NCBI RefSeq assembly: GCF_005938645.2
Contig: NZ_CP042171.1
Coordinates: 5,456,001-5,520,000 of the forward strand
Direction: 5' to 3'
DNA: 64,000 nucleotides
Source: Pedobacter sp. KBS0701
Lineage (GTDB): Bacteria; Bacteroidota; Bacteroidia; Sphingobacteriales; Sphingobacteriaceae
Numbering within the stretch: the stretch's first letter is position 1; every line of letters starts with the position of its first letter. This document shows positions 1 through 8,171 of the stretch, in pieces. Under the pieces are notes generated by a model that did not search any database, was not told where the DNA came from, and saw only the letters and a program-made list of their open reading frames with translations. The position numbers were made by a program, and so were the translations under genes.

Positions 1-119
1 TGAAAAGATGCGGCATAAGCAGCATCGCCGTTTCCGATAACCAGTACATCTGTTTTTATGATTTGGGCATGGATAACCAGTGGAATTATGAATGCGAAAA
101 CAAAAAACAATCTTTTCAT
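1..119 (-). CDS. FAD-dependent oxidoreductase, N-terminal fragment
   Basis: Only the first 39 codons lie in the window; the gene runs off the left edge. The translation begins MKRLFFVFAFIIPLVIHAQ, a Sec signal peptide, followed at residues 23-36 by TDVLVIGNGDAAYA, a beta-strand plus glycine-rich turn of the dinucleotide-binding (Rossmann) type. Exported Bacteroidota FAD oxidoreductases of the xanthan-lyase-associated type begin in this way. The substrate cannot be told. It is divergent from the aldehyde dehydrogenase, with about 130 bp between the two start codons. Confidence 0.6.
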   Translation of the reverse strand, partial: MKRLFFVFAFIIPLVIHAQIIKTDVLVIGNGDAAYAASF

Positions 120-252
120 CTTTTATTATTAAAATTTGCTGCAATATGCTTTAAATGAATGAATTTTTAATGAAAAGGCCGCATTTTAACTAAATTTAAC
201 TTTTATTTTCAGGGGAATCGATTAGCGTAATGGCAGGTAATAATAAGTGATT

Positions 253-1650
253 ATGGAACAACAGATAAAGTCGGTTTTCGATTTACAGCAAAAATATAAA
301 TTCGATTTACGCAAAACAGATGTTAAAACCCGTATCGGGAAGTTAAAATTACTTAAGCAGGCTTTAGAAAAGGCCGAAGAGGAAATATTTGCCGCTTTAG
401 AAAAGGATCTGCGTAAAAACCGTTTTGAAAGTGCGGTAACTGAACTATATTTTACCTACGCTGAAATCGACTTTGCTATCAAAAAGTTGAAAGGGTGGAT
501 GAGACCCAAATCGGCAGGCAGAACCATGAGTAATTTTTTTGCGAGTAATAAAATTTATTATGAACCCAAAGGCATTTGCCTGATTATTGCTCCATGGAAT
601 TATCCTTTACAATTGATGATGAGTCCTTTGGTTTCGGCAATTGCAGCTGGAAATTGTGCGATCCTTAAACCATCTGAATTAAGCGAAGCTACTGCTGGCG
701 TGATCAATAAATTAATTGCAACCACTTTTGATCCGAAAGAAATTGCCTGTTTTGAAGGTGATGCCAATGTTTCTACCGAACTGCTAAAACTTCCATTTGA
801 CCATATCTTTTTCACGGGAAGCACCACAATTGGCAAAGTGGTGATGGAGGCAGCCGCAAAAAACCTGACCTCGGTAACCTTAGAGCTTGGCGGAAAATCG
901 CCAGCTATTGTAGACGGAACCTGTGATATTAAAAAAGCTGCCGAAAAAATCGCCTGGGGCAAATTGGTTAATGCAGGGCAGACCTGTATTGCACCGGATT
1001 ATGTCCTGATCGAAGAAAATAAGCGGAATGACTTTATCGAACATTACAAAATTGCAGTCGGAAAAATGTTTGGTGAAGGCGCTGGAATTAATAAAAACGA
1101 CTATGCTAAAATCATTAACGATAAACAGTTTAAGCGGTTAAATAAATTAAAAGAAGATGCGATTGCAGATGGAGCGGTATTGGCTGTTGGTGGTGAAACA
1201 GATGAGCAAAATTTAACCCTAATGCCCACACTTTTAACTTCTGTAAAGGAAAAAAGCGCCATCATGCAGGAGGAAATATTTGGACCGATTTTGCCTGTCA
1301 TTACCTTTAAAAATTTACAGGAGGCCATTGACATAATGAATAGCAAAAATAAACCTTTGGCACTTTACATCTTTTCAGATAACAAACAACATCAACATAA
1401 AATCATTAACGAAACCAGTGCTGGCGGAACCTGCGTAAATGATGTACTGGTTCACATCAGTAATCCTAATTTGCCTTTTGGTGGTGTTAACAGTAGTGGG
1501 ACGGGAAGCTGCCACGGTGTTTTTGGCTTTAAAACCTTTTCGCACGAGAGGGCTGTGGTTTTTCAATCAAAACTAGGTTTAACCAAGATAATTTACCCAC
1601 CTTATGAAGCAAAAATGGGTTTATTGAAATGGTTGAAGAAATTGATGTAG
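253..1650 (+). CDS. NAD(P)-dependent aldehyde dehydrogenase (ALDH3-like)
   Basis: Oxidises an aldehyde to the carboxylic acid with NAD(P)+. Of 465 residues, the normal length for the class 3/coniferyl aldehyde type. The motif LELGGKSP gives the general base Glu211 and GQTC gives the catalytic nucleophile Cys245, spaced as in ALDH3 enzymes. APWNYPL near residue 113 belongs to the cofactor-binding part, and LPFGGVNSSGTGSCHG near 405-420 is the conserved C-terminal stretch. The frame is open from a GTG six bases upstream, but the ATG is preferred. There is no signal peptide, so it should be cytoplasmic. It stands alone and the neighbours do not suggest a substrate. Confidence 0.9.
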   Translation: MEQQIKSVFDLQQKYKFDLRKTDVKTRIGKLKLLKQALEKAEEEIFAALEKDLRKNRFESAVTELYFTYAEIDFAIKKLKGWMRPKSAGRTMSNFFASNKIYYEPKGICLIIAPWNYPLQLMMSPLVSAIAAGNCAILKPSELSEATAGVINKLIATTFDPKEIACFEGDANVSTELLKLPFDHIFFTGSTTIGKVVMEAAAKNLTSVTLELGGKSPAIVDGTCDIKKAAEKIAWGKLVNAGQTCIAPDYVLIEENKRNDFIEHYKIAVGKMFGEGAGINKNDYAKIINDKQFKRLNKLKEDAIADGAVLAVGGETDEQNLTLMPTLLTSVKEKSAIMQEEIFGPILPVITFKNLQEAIDIMNSKNKPLALYIFSDNKQHQHKIINETSAGGTCVNDVLVHISNPNLPFGGVNSSGTGSCHGVFGFKTFSHERAVVFQSKLGLTKIIYPPYEAKMGLLKWLKKLM

Positions 1651-1785
1651 ATTTTATATCCCGCAGATCTAAGGAGATGGACGCAGATTTTGTTTTTATT
1701 ACGTCACCCAACTTCGCGTACTTTGTGTTTTCTTCTCTGTTATCTTTGCGGTTAAAAGCTCGATAATTCTCCTTATTTTGGTTCC

Positions 1786-2310
1786 ATGGATTTGGAACAG
1801 TTTAAATACCCGATCGGTCAATTTGTTGTGCCTGATATTTTCGATCAAAAACAGGTTGATACCTGGATTTCTGAAATAGAGGCATTACCTGGCCAAATTA
1901 AGAAAGCTACAGAAAATCTGACAGATGAAGAACTGAATCAAACCTATCGTCCCGGAGGCTGGACATTGCGGCAGGTTGTTCATCATGTTCCGGATAGCCA
2001 TATCAATGCCTATATCCGTTTTAAGCAAGCCATTACTGAGGATATTCCGGTAATCAGGCCATATTATGAGGAACGATGGGCAGAAACGGAAGAAGCAAAA
2101 AATGGTGAAATCAAATTGTCGATTGAGCTGTTAACAGGTTTACATCAGCGCTGGGTTGTTTTTTTAAAAACATTAAAAGTAGAAGATTACCAAAGAAAAT
2201 ATATTCATCCGGCCCACAATAAAGAACTCACTTTGGCCAATATGCTGGGCATGTACTCGTGGCACGGAAAACACCACCTGGCACACATCACCAATACCAT
2301 AACAAAATGA
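1786..2310 (+). CDS. YfiT-family DinB-like putative metal-dependent hydrolase/transferase
   Basis: A 174-residue four-helix DinB-fold protein. The family signature is clear: YPIGQF at the N-terminus, RPGGWTLRQVVHHVPDSH, and a C-terminal WHGKHHLAH. His67, His160 and His164 are the likely metal-binding triad. Bacillus YfiT was described as a metal-dependent hydrolase, and the related BstA is a thiol S-transferase; which activity applies here is not known. Its stop codon overlaps the start of the next gene (ATGA), so the two are probably co-translated. Confidence 0.8.
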   Translation: MDLEQFKYPIGQFVVPDIFDQKQVDTWISEIEALPGQIKKATENLTDEELNQTYRPGGWTLRQVVHHVPDSHINAYIRFKQAITEDIPVIRPYYEERWAETEEAKNGEIKLSIELLTGLHQRWVVFLKTLKVEDYQRKYIHPAHNKELTLANMLGMYSWHGKHHLAHITNTITK

Positions 2311-2783
2311 AAAGAATCTATTTATACGCCTTGATTTTATTTCTTGTTGGTTTTTACAGCAATGTTAAAGCGCAAAAAGATTCATCAAAAACCTTTTCTT
2401 TTGTGCTAGGCTCATGGGGAATGCAAACGCCAAAAGGAAAAATTGTTGAGCAGTGGAAGCAAAATCCAGATAAAACCCTGAGTGGAAAAAGCTACAGAAT
2501 AAATGCCAAGGGCGATAGTTTGCTTACCGAAACATTACAGATCAGAAAAATAGGAAAAGATGTTTTCTATTGTTCAACGGTTGCTCATCAGAATGAAGGG
2601 AAAGAAGTATGTTTTAAACTTATCTCCACAAAAGATCAGATTTATATTTTCGAAAATGTGGCACATGATTTTCCCCAAAGAATAGTTTACCAAAACCAGG
2701 GAAAAAATGAAATGCTCGCCTGGATTGAAGGCGAGCTTAAAGGGAAAAGCCGGAAATCGGAATTTAGGTATAAGCGGCAATAG
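2307..2783 (+). CDS. DUF6265-like exported protein
   Basis: 158 residues beginning with a signal peptide (MKRIYLYALILFLVGFYSNVKAQ). The mature part carries FSFVLGSWGMQ near its start, an EQW segment and HDFPQRIVY, which I recognise from DUF6265 proteins, predicted small beta-barrels of unknown function in the periplasm or outer membrane. A longer frame starting 48 bases upstream would hide the signal peptide inside an unlikely polar leader, so the ATG overlapping the upstream stop codon was chosen. Function unknown. Confidence 0.7.
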   Translation: MKRIYLYALILFLVGFYSNVKAQKDSSKTFSFVLGSWGMQTPKGKIVEQWKQNPDKTLSGKSYRINAKGDSLLTETLQIRKIGKDVFYCSTVAHQNEGKEVCFKLISTKDQIYIFENVAHDFPQRIVYQNQGKNEMLAWIEGELKGKSRKSEFRYKRQ

Positions 2784-2789
2784 ACGATT

Positions 2790-2855
2790 CGTCATGCTGA
2801 ATTTATTTCAGCATCTTTTTAGCATGAAAGGCCCTGAAATAAATTCAGGGTGACG
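2790..2855. repeat. REP-like imperfect palindrome, copy A
   Basis: Two arms, CGTCATGCTGAATTTATTTC and the inverted form of CGTCACCCTGAATTTATTTC, separated by about 20 bases. It sits between two convergent genes and may work as a bidirectional terminator. It belongs to the family also seen near 3709, 4727, 9409, 12700, 23048, 25743 and 52907. Confidence 0.7.
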
Positions 2856-2885
2856 ATCACGTTAAAAAAGAGAATAATATACTAA

Positions 2886-3605
2886 CTACATCAAAACCAA
2901 CATGGCTGCGCTCATGGCAATCATAATGGCATCTTCAACAATAGTCAAGGTACTCATGGGTAGGTTAAATACCGCGCCCAGGCACGCGCATTGAATTTTC
3001 TTTTTATTTAAAACGCTTTCTAAAACCCCAAGGATACTGATGGTCATTACAATCAGGGTGACCCAATTCACAATAGCGGGCGATAGGTTTAATGCAAAGG
3101 ACAAGCCTAAACCTAATTCGATAAAAGCATAGATATATCCCCATGTGCTGAATTTTTTAGCTACGATGTCGTACATGGCATAACTCTCCGCAAATGCTTT
3201 TAAGTTGAGCATTTTAAAGAAAGAAAAGGTTAGGAAGAAACCCGCCATAAAAATGCGCATAAACACCATAAAATTAATGGCATTATCCTGCCACGAAACG
3301 ACTAACGATATTGCGGTTACATATCCAAAGATTAACAGAATGGGCTTGTATGTTTCGGCCCACGATTTTGCTTCTTCAAGCGTTTCATTGTGGTGCGCCG
3401 CAGAAATTTGATATTTGCTGTCGGCACCGCCCAAAGCTTGTTGCAGGCTATCTAAACCGATATGTTTATCCATGCTAATGGTAGCAGTATTGGCTTCTTT
3501 AGAAACCTCAACAGTGGTTACATCTGGTAAAATAAGCAGACTACTTTTAACTTTATTTTCGCAACCGCCACAGGTCATGCCTGTGAGTTGATAGGTATGT
3601 TTCAT
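2886..3605 (-). CDS. HMA domain fused to a MauE/DoxX-type membrane protein
   Basis: 239 residues. Residues 1-65 form a heavy-metal-associated domain with the metal-binding motif GMTCGGC. The rest has about four hydrophobic segments matching the MauE/DoxX redox-associated family, with a Cys pair in IQCACLGAVFNLP near residue 205. In known MauE proteins the membrane domain supports disulfide formation; here the metal-binding domain suggests metal or thiol handling at the inner membrane. A -7-like TAAATTTG lies at 3623-3630. It is on the same strand as the copper-type cluster further up but separated by other genes. Function inferred only. Confidence 0.75.
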   Translation of the reverse strand: MKHTYQLTGMTCGGCENKVKSSLLILPDVTTVEVSKEANTATISMDKHIGLDSLQQALGGADSKYQISAAHHNETLEEAKSWAETYKPILLIFGYVTAISLVVSWQDNAINFMVFMRIFMAGFFLTFSFFKMLNLKAFAESYAMYDIVAKKFSTWGYIYAFIELGLGLSFALNLSPAIVNWVTLIVMTISILGVLESVLNKKKIQCACLGAVFNLPMSTLTIVEDAIMIAMSAAMLVLM

Positions 3606-3708
3606 GATTAAATTCTTTTAAGCAAATTTACCAACTTAAGGGGCCATAAGCGTTACAGAATAATCATAAATTTTTATAGAATTTTAGCTTTTGTCATTGT
3701 GAGATGGA

Positions 3709-3738
3709 TCGTCATTTCGACCGTTGTGGAGAAATCTG
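3709..3738. repeat. REP-like half element, copy B
   Basis: CGTCATTTCGACC followed by GGAGAAATCT, one arm of the family, without a clear second arm. It lies in the 275-bp gap between two minus-strand genes, which holds nothing else recognisable. Confidence 0.5.
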
Positions 3739-3880
3739 TTGTGTAGGATATTTTCTTCATGACCTTAATTTCTTAATGGTATATTCCCAAAATATACTTT
3801 TGAACATTAAGAAGTGAGAAAATGCAAGGTTCAAGCTCCGTTTAAACAACTAAAACAAGTTTTTTGGTGATTCTTAACCC

Positions 3881-4705
3881 TTACCCCACCAACACGGAAG
3901 TCATGGTTAACGAACCGCCCACTGCTTTATCATTAAAAAACGAAACCTCTTCCTTATCGTTTTTCATTCCAAGAGTATAAATAAGCGGCAAATAATGTTC
4001 CGGAGTAGGGATGGCCAGCATGGCATCAGTACCAAGGTTGCGGTAATTGATTAAAGGTTGATAATCGCCATTTACAATTAAATTTTTGAATTTATCGTTC
4101 ATTTCAATTGCCCAATCGTAACCGCCTCCGTTAATCATTTCCCAGCTTAACATACGCAGGTTGTGCACCATATTGCCGCTGCCGATAACTAGTATACCTT
4201 TTTTGCGGAGCGCATAAATTTCTTTGGCAATTTCATAATGTTGCACCGGCGATTTGGTATAATCGATACTCAGTTGCAGAACAGGAATATCTGCATTTGG
4301 ATACATGTGCCTTACCACTGTCCAGGTGCCATGATCCAGGCCCCAATCGTGGTCTAAGCCAACAGGGCTTGAGTGGATTAAACCAGGTATTTCTGCTGCC
4401 AGCTTCGGATCGCCTGGAGCAGGATATTGAACATCGAAAAGTGCCTGAGGGAAACCACCAAAATCGTGGATCGTACCTGGGAAATCCATTGCAGTTACAA
4501 AAGTACCGTGGGTGTACCAATGTGCCGATACCACCAGAACTGCTTTTGGAACCGGAATATGTCTGGCCAGATCTACCCAACTTTCACTAAACTCATTGTT
4601 TTCAATCCCGTTCATAGGAGAGCCGTGGCCAATGAAAAGGGTTGGCATTAAATCCGTTTGAGGCAAGCGTTGAGTAAAGTTTCTGAATTGGGATAGTGCA
4701 GACAT
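3881..4705 (-). CDS. ygiD: 4,5-DOPA-extradiol-type dioxygenase (LigB family)
   Basis: 274 residues of the class III extradiol dioxygenase family. FIGHGSPMN holds the metal ligand His27; VVSAHWYT, GLDHGTW and GSGNMVHNL are further family motifs. The E. coli homologue YgiD opens the ring of L-DOPA with an Fe(II)-type centre, and plant homologues make betalamic acid. Cytoplasmic, single-domain, usual length. The physiological substrate in bacteria is uncertain. No operon partner is evident; a REP-like palindrome lies just upstream. Confidence 0.85.
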   Translation of the reverse strand: MSALSQFRNFTQRLPQTDLMPTLFIGHGSPMNGIENNEFSESWVDLARHIPVPKAVLVVSAHWYTHGTFVTAMDFPGTIHDFGGFPQALFDVQYPAPGDPKLAAEIPGLIHSSPVGLDHDWGLDHGTWTVVRHMYPNADIPVLQLSIDYTKSPVQHYEIAKEIYALRKKGILVIGSGNMVHNLRMLSWEMINGGGYDWAIEMNDKFKNLIVNGDYQPLINYRNLGTDAMLAIPTPEHYLPLIYTLGMKNDKEEVSFFNDKAVGGSLTMTSVLVG

Positions 4706-4726
4706 GCCATTTTAATTTATATCAAC

Positions 4727-4795
4727 CATCATCCTGAACTTGTTTCAGGATCTACTTAAAATGAAAGATTCCGGGACAAGCCCGGAATGACGATC
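4727..4795. repeat. REP-like imperfect palindrome, copy C
   Basis: ATCCTGAACTTGTTTCAGGATCT, about 15 spacer bases, then ATTCCGGGACAAGCCCGGAATGACG. Each half is a small palindrome and the whole has the outer CGTCAT...(inverted) form of the family. It fills the gap between the dioxygenase and YceI genes. Confidence 0.65.
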
Positions 4796-4802
4796 TAATG
4801 TT

Positions 4803-5375
4803 TTATTTTCCCTGAACAAATTCCAGGTTTAATTTGATCGCAACATCTTTTGCAACACCTGCACCGGTTGGATCATATTTAATATTATAATCTAAACGGT
4901 TAATGGTTGTAGTCGCGCCGAAACCTGCTTTAGTATTACCTTGTTGATCTTTAGCTGTACCGCCATAAACAACTGCAAATTTTACATCTTTAGTTACATC
5001 GCGGATGGTTAATTTACCACTTAACTCATAATTGTTACCGCTTAATTTTTTGAAAGAAGTACTTTCGAATTTCATTGTTGGAAATTTCTCAGCGTTAAAG
5101 AAATCATCTGTTTTTAAGTGACCATCTCTCATATCAACACCTGTAGTAATGCTGTTTACATCAACGGTAAAGGCAATTTTAGCATCAGTTAAATCTGGTT
5201 TAGAAGCGGTAACTGTTCCATCGAATTTTTTGAATGAACCATCAACAAAAGAAATGCCCATGTGTTTAACCGAAAAGTTTACAAACGAGTGCATTGGATC
5301 TATCTTCCAGCTTGTTTGTGCAAATGATGCCACACTGATTGAGGTAGCGATCAGAAATAAAAATAATTTTTTCAT
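4803..5375 (-). CDS. YceI family periplasmic protein
   Basis: 190 residues with a signal peptide ending at ASFAQ. The mature chain begins TSWKIDPMHSFVNFSVKHMG, the hallmark of the YceI lipocalin-like fold, followed by ITTGVDMRDGHLKTDDFFN and FESTSFK. YceI proteins bind isoprenoid-type lipids in an extended hydrophobic pocket; the role in cells is mostly unclear. Full length. A -7-like TATTTTTG is found at 5398-5405. It appears to be a single-gene unit downstream of the metal cluster. Confidence 0.9.
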   Translation of the reverse strand: MKKLFLFLIATSISVASFAQTSWKIDPMHSFVNFSVKHMGISFVDGSFKKFDGTVTASKPDLTDAKIAFTVDVNSITTGVDMRDGHLKTDDFFNAEKFPTMKFESTSFKKLSGNNYELSGKLTIRDVTKDVKFAVVYGGTAKDQQGNTKAGFGATTTINRLDYNIKYDPTGAGVAKDVAIKLNLEFVQGK

Positions 5376-5600
5376 ATCTAGTGATTTTATTTAAGTGCAA
5401 AAATAGCTGATTATCAGTCGATCAATCTTGACGTATGATAAGAAATTGTTTATAGAATAGGTTAGCTGTTCAAATCGGTTAATTGATGACTAGCTAAATG
5501 GCTAGAATTAATAAGAGGTTAATGCTTTTTGGTTCATAGCCGATAGGCCCATTGGCCATCAACCATGATCTATCTAACCATTGAGCATAAACTTTACGCC

Positions 5601-5635
5601 CATCTTTCATCTTACCTCTTCCATTTTACATCCTC
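5601..5635. repeat. Degenerate heptanucleotide array
   Basis: Five consecutive 7-nt units: CATCTTT, CATCTTA, CCTCTTC, CATTTTA, CATCCTC. The array directly abuts the stop codon of the HMA-AraC gene. Looser CAT/GAT heptads continue to the left to about 5540. Confidence 0.65.
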
Positions 5636-6196
5636 TCAAACCTCATCTAGCGTTTTTCTGCTATCTGTTGATGCCATTTTATAAACGGAAGGTGTAATTC
5701 CGGTTACTTTTTTAAATTGTGCCGATAAGTGTGCTACGCTGCTGTAATTCAGTTGGTAGGCAATTTCGCTAAGGGTGAGTTCGCCGTAGGTAAGCATTTC
5801 TTTTGCTTTTTCTATTTTTTGAGCAATGAAATACTTCTCAATCGTTTGGTTTTCGACCTCTGAAAAAATGCTGCTTAAATTCGTATATTCCTGTTTTAAC
5901 TGCTCACTGAGGTAGGCAGAAAGATTGATTTTTAAAGGTTCTTTTGTGTAATGTACCAGGTTAATGATGGCAGTTTTAACCTGTTCTGCAATCTGGGTTT
6001 TTTTATCCTCCAACAGTTCGAAACCAAAATGGGTCAGTTGCTCCGCAATTTTAGCTTTATCCTCTGCTGTAATGTTTTCGGCAAAGGTAACTTCACCAAG
6101 CTCAACCAATAGCGGTTTAAAGCCAAGCTTTTCCAGCTCGGCCTTAACCACCATTTTACAACGGTTGCATACCATATTTTTGATATGCAGTTTCAT
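5636..6196 (-). CDS. AraC-family regulator with N-terminal HMA-like metal-binding domain
   Basis: 186 residues. Residues 1-70 look like a heavy-metal-associated (ferredoxin-like) domain with the intact motif NMVCNRC (Cys10, Cys13). Residues 90-178 are an AraC helix-turn-helix pair: LTLSEIAYQLNYSSVAHLSAQFKKVTG and the closing PSVYK. The fusion would let metal binding change DNA binding in one polypeptide; that is inference, although this architecture recurs in Bacteroidota. It is the last gene of the metal cluster and its ATG overlaps the stop codon of the DUF3347 gene by one base (TAATG), suggesting translational coupling. Confidence 0.8.
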   Translation of the reverse strand: MKLHIKNMVCNRCKMVVKAELEKLGFKPLLVELGEVTFAENITAEDKAKIAEQLTHFGFELLEDKKTQIAEQVKTAIINLVHYTKEPLKINLSAYLSEQLKQEYTNLSSIFSEVENQTIEKYFIAQKIEKAKEMLTYGELTLSEIAYQLNYSSVAHLSAQFKKVTGITPSVYKMASTDSRKTLDEV

Positions 6197-6699
6197 TATT
6201 TCGATTTTATGGTTTCAGAAACGTCGCCGCAATCAAACATCATGCTTCCATAATATGGATTTTCGATGTTTTCTTTTTCATTTAACCAGCTTGCCTTCGC
6301 CATCGGACAGTGCTGAACGTAAACGGTTTGGCTGTTAAATTTCAAGCCTTTCAACGTTTTAATCATGGCATAAGAAATCCCTTCAAAGGCTTTTCTCTGT
6401 GTTTTGATGTCGTTTGAACCCGCAAGCAGCGCCGATTTGCTTTTTATAATCGAAGCTTGTTCCATAAATATTTTATGTTGATCGGCCGGTAAATCTTTGT
6501 GGTTAACGGCATTTACTTTTGCCGATAAAACTTTTACTTTTTCAATAGCCAGGTCTTTTTTGTCGGTTGCCAGTGCATTTTTTACATCGTAATATGCCAT
6601 TAATACCTGATTTAAGGCTACGTCTGTTTTGCTCTGTGCATAAGTAAAAGCTGTTGTTGCGATCGTCATAATGGCAACTAATCCGAATATTTTTTTCAT
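6196..6699 (-). CDS. DUF3347 family exported copper-binding-like protein
   Basis: 167 residues with a signal peptide (cleavage near AYAQ). A helical DUF3347 region spans residues 25-120. The C-terminal part carries VQHCPMAK, WLNEKENIENPYYG and MMFDCGDV, the Cys/Met/His-rich signature shared with the C-terminal extension of Bacteroidota CusB-like adaptor proteins. Those residues suit Cu(I) binding in the periplasm. It lies between the barrel-like protein and the HMA-AraC gene in one transcription direction. The metal is inferred. Confidence 0.8.
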   Translation of the reverse strand: MKKIFGLVAIMTIATTAFTYAQSKTDVALNQVLMAYYDVKNALATDKKDLAIEKVKVLSAKVNAVNHKDLPADQHKIFMEQASIIKSKSALLAGSNDIKTQRKAFEGISYAMIKTLKGLKFNSQTVYVQHCPMAKASWLNEKENIENPYYGSMMFDCGDVSETIKSK

Positions 6700-6713
6700 T
6701 TGTTATGTGTTTT

Positions 6714-7526
6714 TTATTTTAAAACGTTAAAGAAGTTAAATTCTGCCCTAAGCAAGTACATGTTTTTGGTGTATCGGTTATCCATATTTCCTGCTGCCTG
6801 AAAGCGGTAACCAAGATCGATGCGGGTTGTACTGTTTAAAATCATTTGTATTGCCGGAGCGATATCCAAATAAGACTGACCACTGCCTGGGTCGGTTTTG
6901 CCCAGCAATTCTAAATATACATTAAAGTTGGGTTGTTTGTAATCCTTATAAATCACTGGTAAAACCAAATAACCCGACGATAAACTATATGACAACATGT
7001 TTTTTGGCTGCGGCATTCCCGCAATCTGCCTGTTGCTGTTTTCGAAGACATGCGCATAACCCAATGTTGATGATAGCGCCAGTTTATGCAGCAGTTGCGT
7101 AAAAATTAAGCCTCCCTGTACGCCACTATTATCTCCTTCGAGGTTGATATCACTGGTATATGTTGGCCTTTTGCTGGTGCTTACCCTTCCAAATGCCGAT
7201 GCCCTGAAATGGCTATGTGCTTCATCCAACGATAAAAACCGGTACTTGGCGTATAAACTTCCGCCTTCTAAACGGTATTTTCCATCCATATCCGAGAGAA
7301 AAGCCTGTGCATGCATCATCAGATTTTTGTTGAAACCGATCATTACCTCTGGGATAGTCCGGCTTACATAACCCGGGTAGTTGAACATACCCTCGTTGGT
7401 AATTCTTACGCCGATTGATTTGGTGGGCATATTACTTGCAGGCTCTGTAAATACATATAGTTCTTGTGCCGAAACACTGGTATAAGCGCCGATAATCATC
7501 AGCGCCAATACGAATATCCGTCTCAT
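6714..7526 (-). CDS. Outer-membrane beta-barrel-like protein of the metal cluster
   Basis: 270 residues with a signal peptide ending at SVSAQ. The mature part alternates polar and hydrophobic residues in many short strands (for example LYAKYRFL, IDLGYRF, YLLRAEFNFF at the end) and finishes with an aromatic-rich C-terminus, as expected of an outer-membrane beta-barrel. Met and His are common near residues 70-80. It is one base from the HMA gene and 14 bases from the DUF3347 gene, so it should belong to the same operon. No specific transport function can be assigned. Confidence 0.65.
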   Translation of the reverse strand: MRRIFVLALMIIGAYTSVSAQELYVFTEPASNMPTKSIGVRITNEGMFNYPGYVSRTIPEVMIGFNKNLMMHAQAFLSDMDGKYRLEGGSLYAKYRFLSLDEAHSHFRASAFGRVSTSKRPTYTSDINLEGDNSGVQGGLIFTQLLHKLALSSTLGYAHVFENSNRQIAGMPQPKNMLSYSLSSGYLVLPVIYKDYKQPNFNVYLELLGKTDPGSGQSYLDIAPAIQMILNSTTRIDLGYRFQAAGNMDNRYTKNMYLLRAEFNFFNVLK

Positions 7527-7527
7527 C

Positions 7528-8064
7528 TTAAGAAAGAACTAAATGATAAATACGCGTTTTTTTGCCGTTTACAACACCTGTGCCACTTGCATAAGCATCA
7601 GAATTAGCCGTTGCGGCCTGTTTTTTAAATGCAGAACCAGATATGAAATCTTTATCTACTACGCTGGCCTTAACCATACCAGTAAGGGTTTTACCTTTTA
7701 CATTTACAAAACGGTATACATTGCCGTTAACAACAGCCTGACCCTTATCGTCTACTTTAACATCGCTAAAATTGAAGTTAGCCATTAGGCCGCCTACTGA
7801 AAAACCTGCATCCTGAACTTTTTTACGAACCAGATCAAGATTAACATTCGCGTCTTTTTTAAAGGTTAAAACAAATATGTTTTTATTTAAATCAGGTTTA
7901 ACGCTACTGATAAAGCCCAGGGTTTCTAAAGATTTTTGTGTTGCGTTTGAGCACATAGAACAGGTTAAACCAGTTACCTGTAAATCGGCTGTAGAGATTT
8001 GTTGTGCCGAAACATTAACGACGAAAAATAGCATAACGATGCTGAATATTTTTATTGCTTTCAT
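7528..8064 (-). CDS. Exported heavy-metal-associated (HMA) domain protein
   Basis: 178 residues. A signal peptide (MKAIKIFSIVMLFFVVNVSAQ) is followed by an HMA domain with LTCSMCSNATQKSL, where the CxxC is the metal site. The C-terminal half (residues 90-178) is a beta-rich region of unknown function. The reading frame extends 27 codons upstream, but that would bury the signal peptide, so the internal ATG was chosen. Likely a periplasmic copper chaperone or sink; sits second in the metal cluster. Confidence 0.8.
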   Translation of the reverse strand: MKAIKIFSIVMLFFVVNVSAQQISTADLQVTGLTCSMCSNATQKSLETLGFISSVKPDLNKNIFVLTFKKDANVNLDLVRKKVQDAGFSVGGLMANFNFSDVKVDDKGQAVVNGNVYRFVNVKGKTLTGMVKASVVDKDFISGSAFKKQAATANSDAYASGTGVVNGKKTRIYHLVLS

Positions 8065-8171
8065 GATTTTTTGAATTAGAATATAAGAAAATGTCACATT
8101 GAGCTTCCCGATAAAAACCAGGAAAATTGTCGAAATGCGAAACAACGCATTAACGAGTCAATGTTTAAATT

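Noticed and set aside
2259..2306. Longer start for the DUF6265-like protein
   Set aside because: It overlaps the YfiT gene by 50 bases and would place a polar leader ahead of a clear signal peptide.
4233..4651. Several ORFs overlapping the extradiol dioxygenase gene
   Set aside because: Shadow frames of a gene with clear family motifs.
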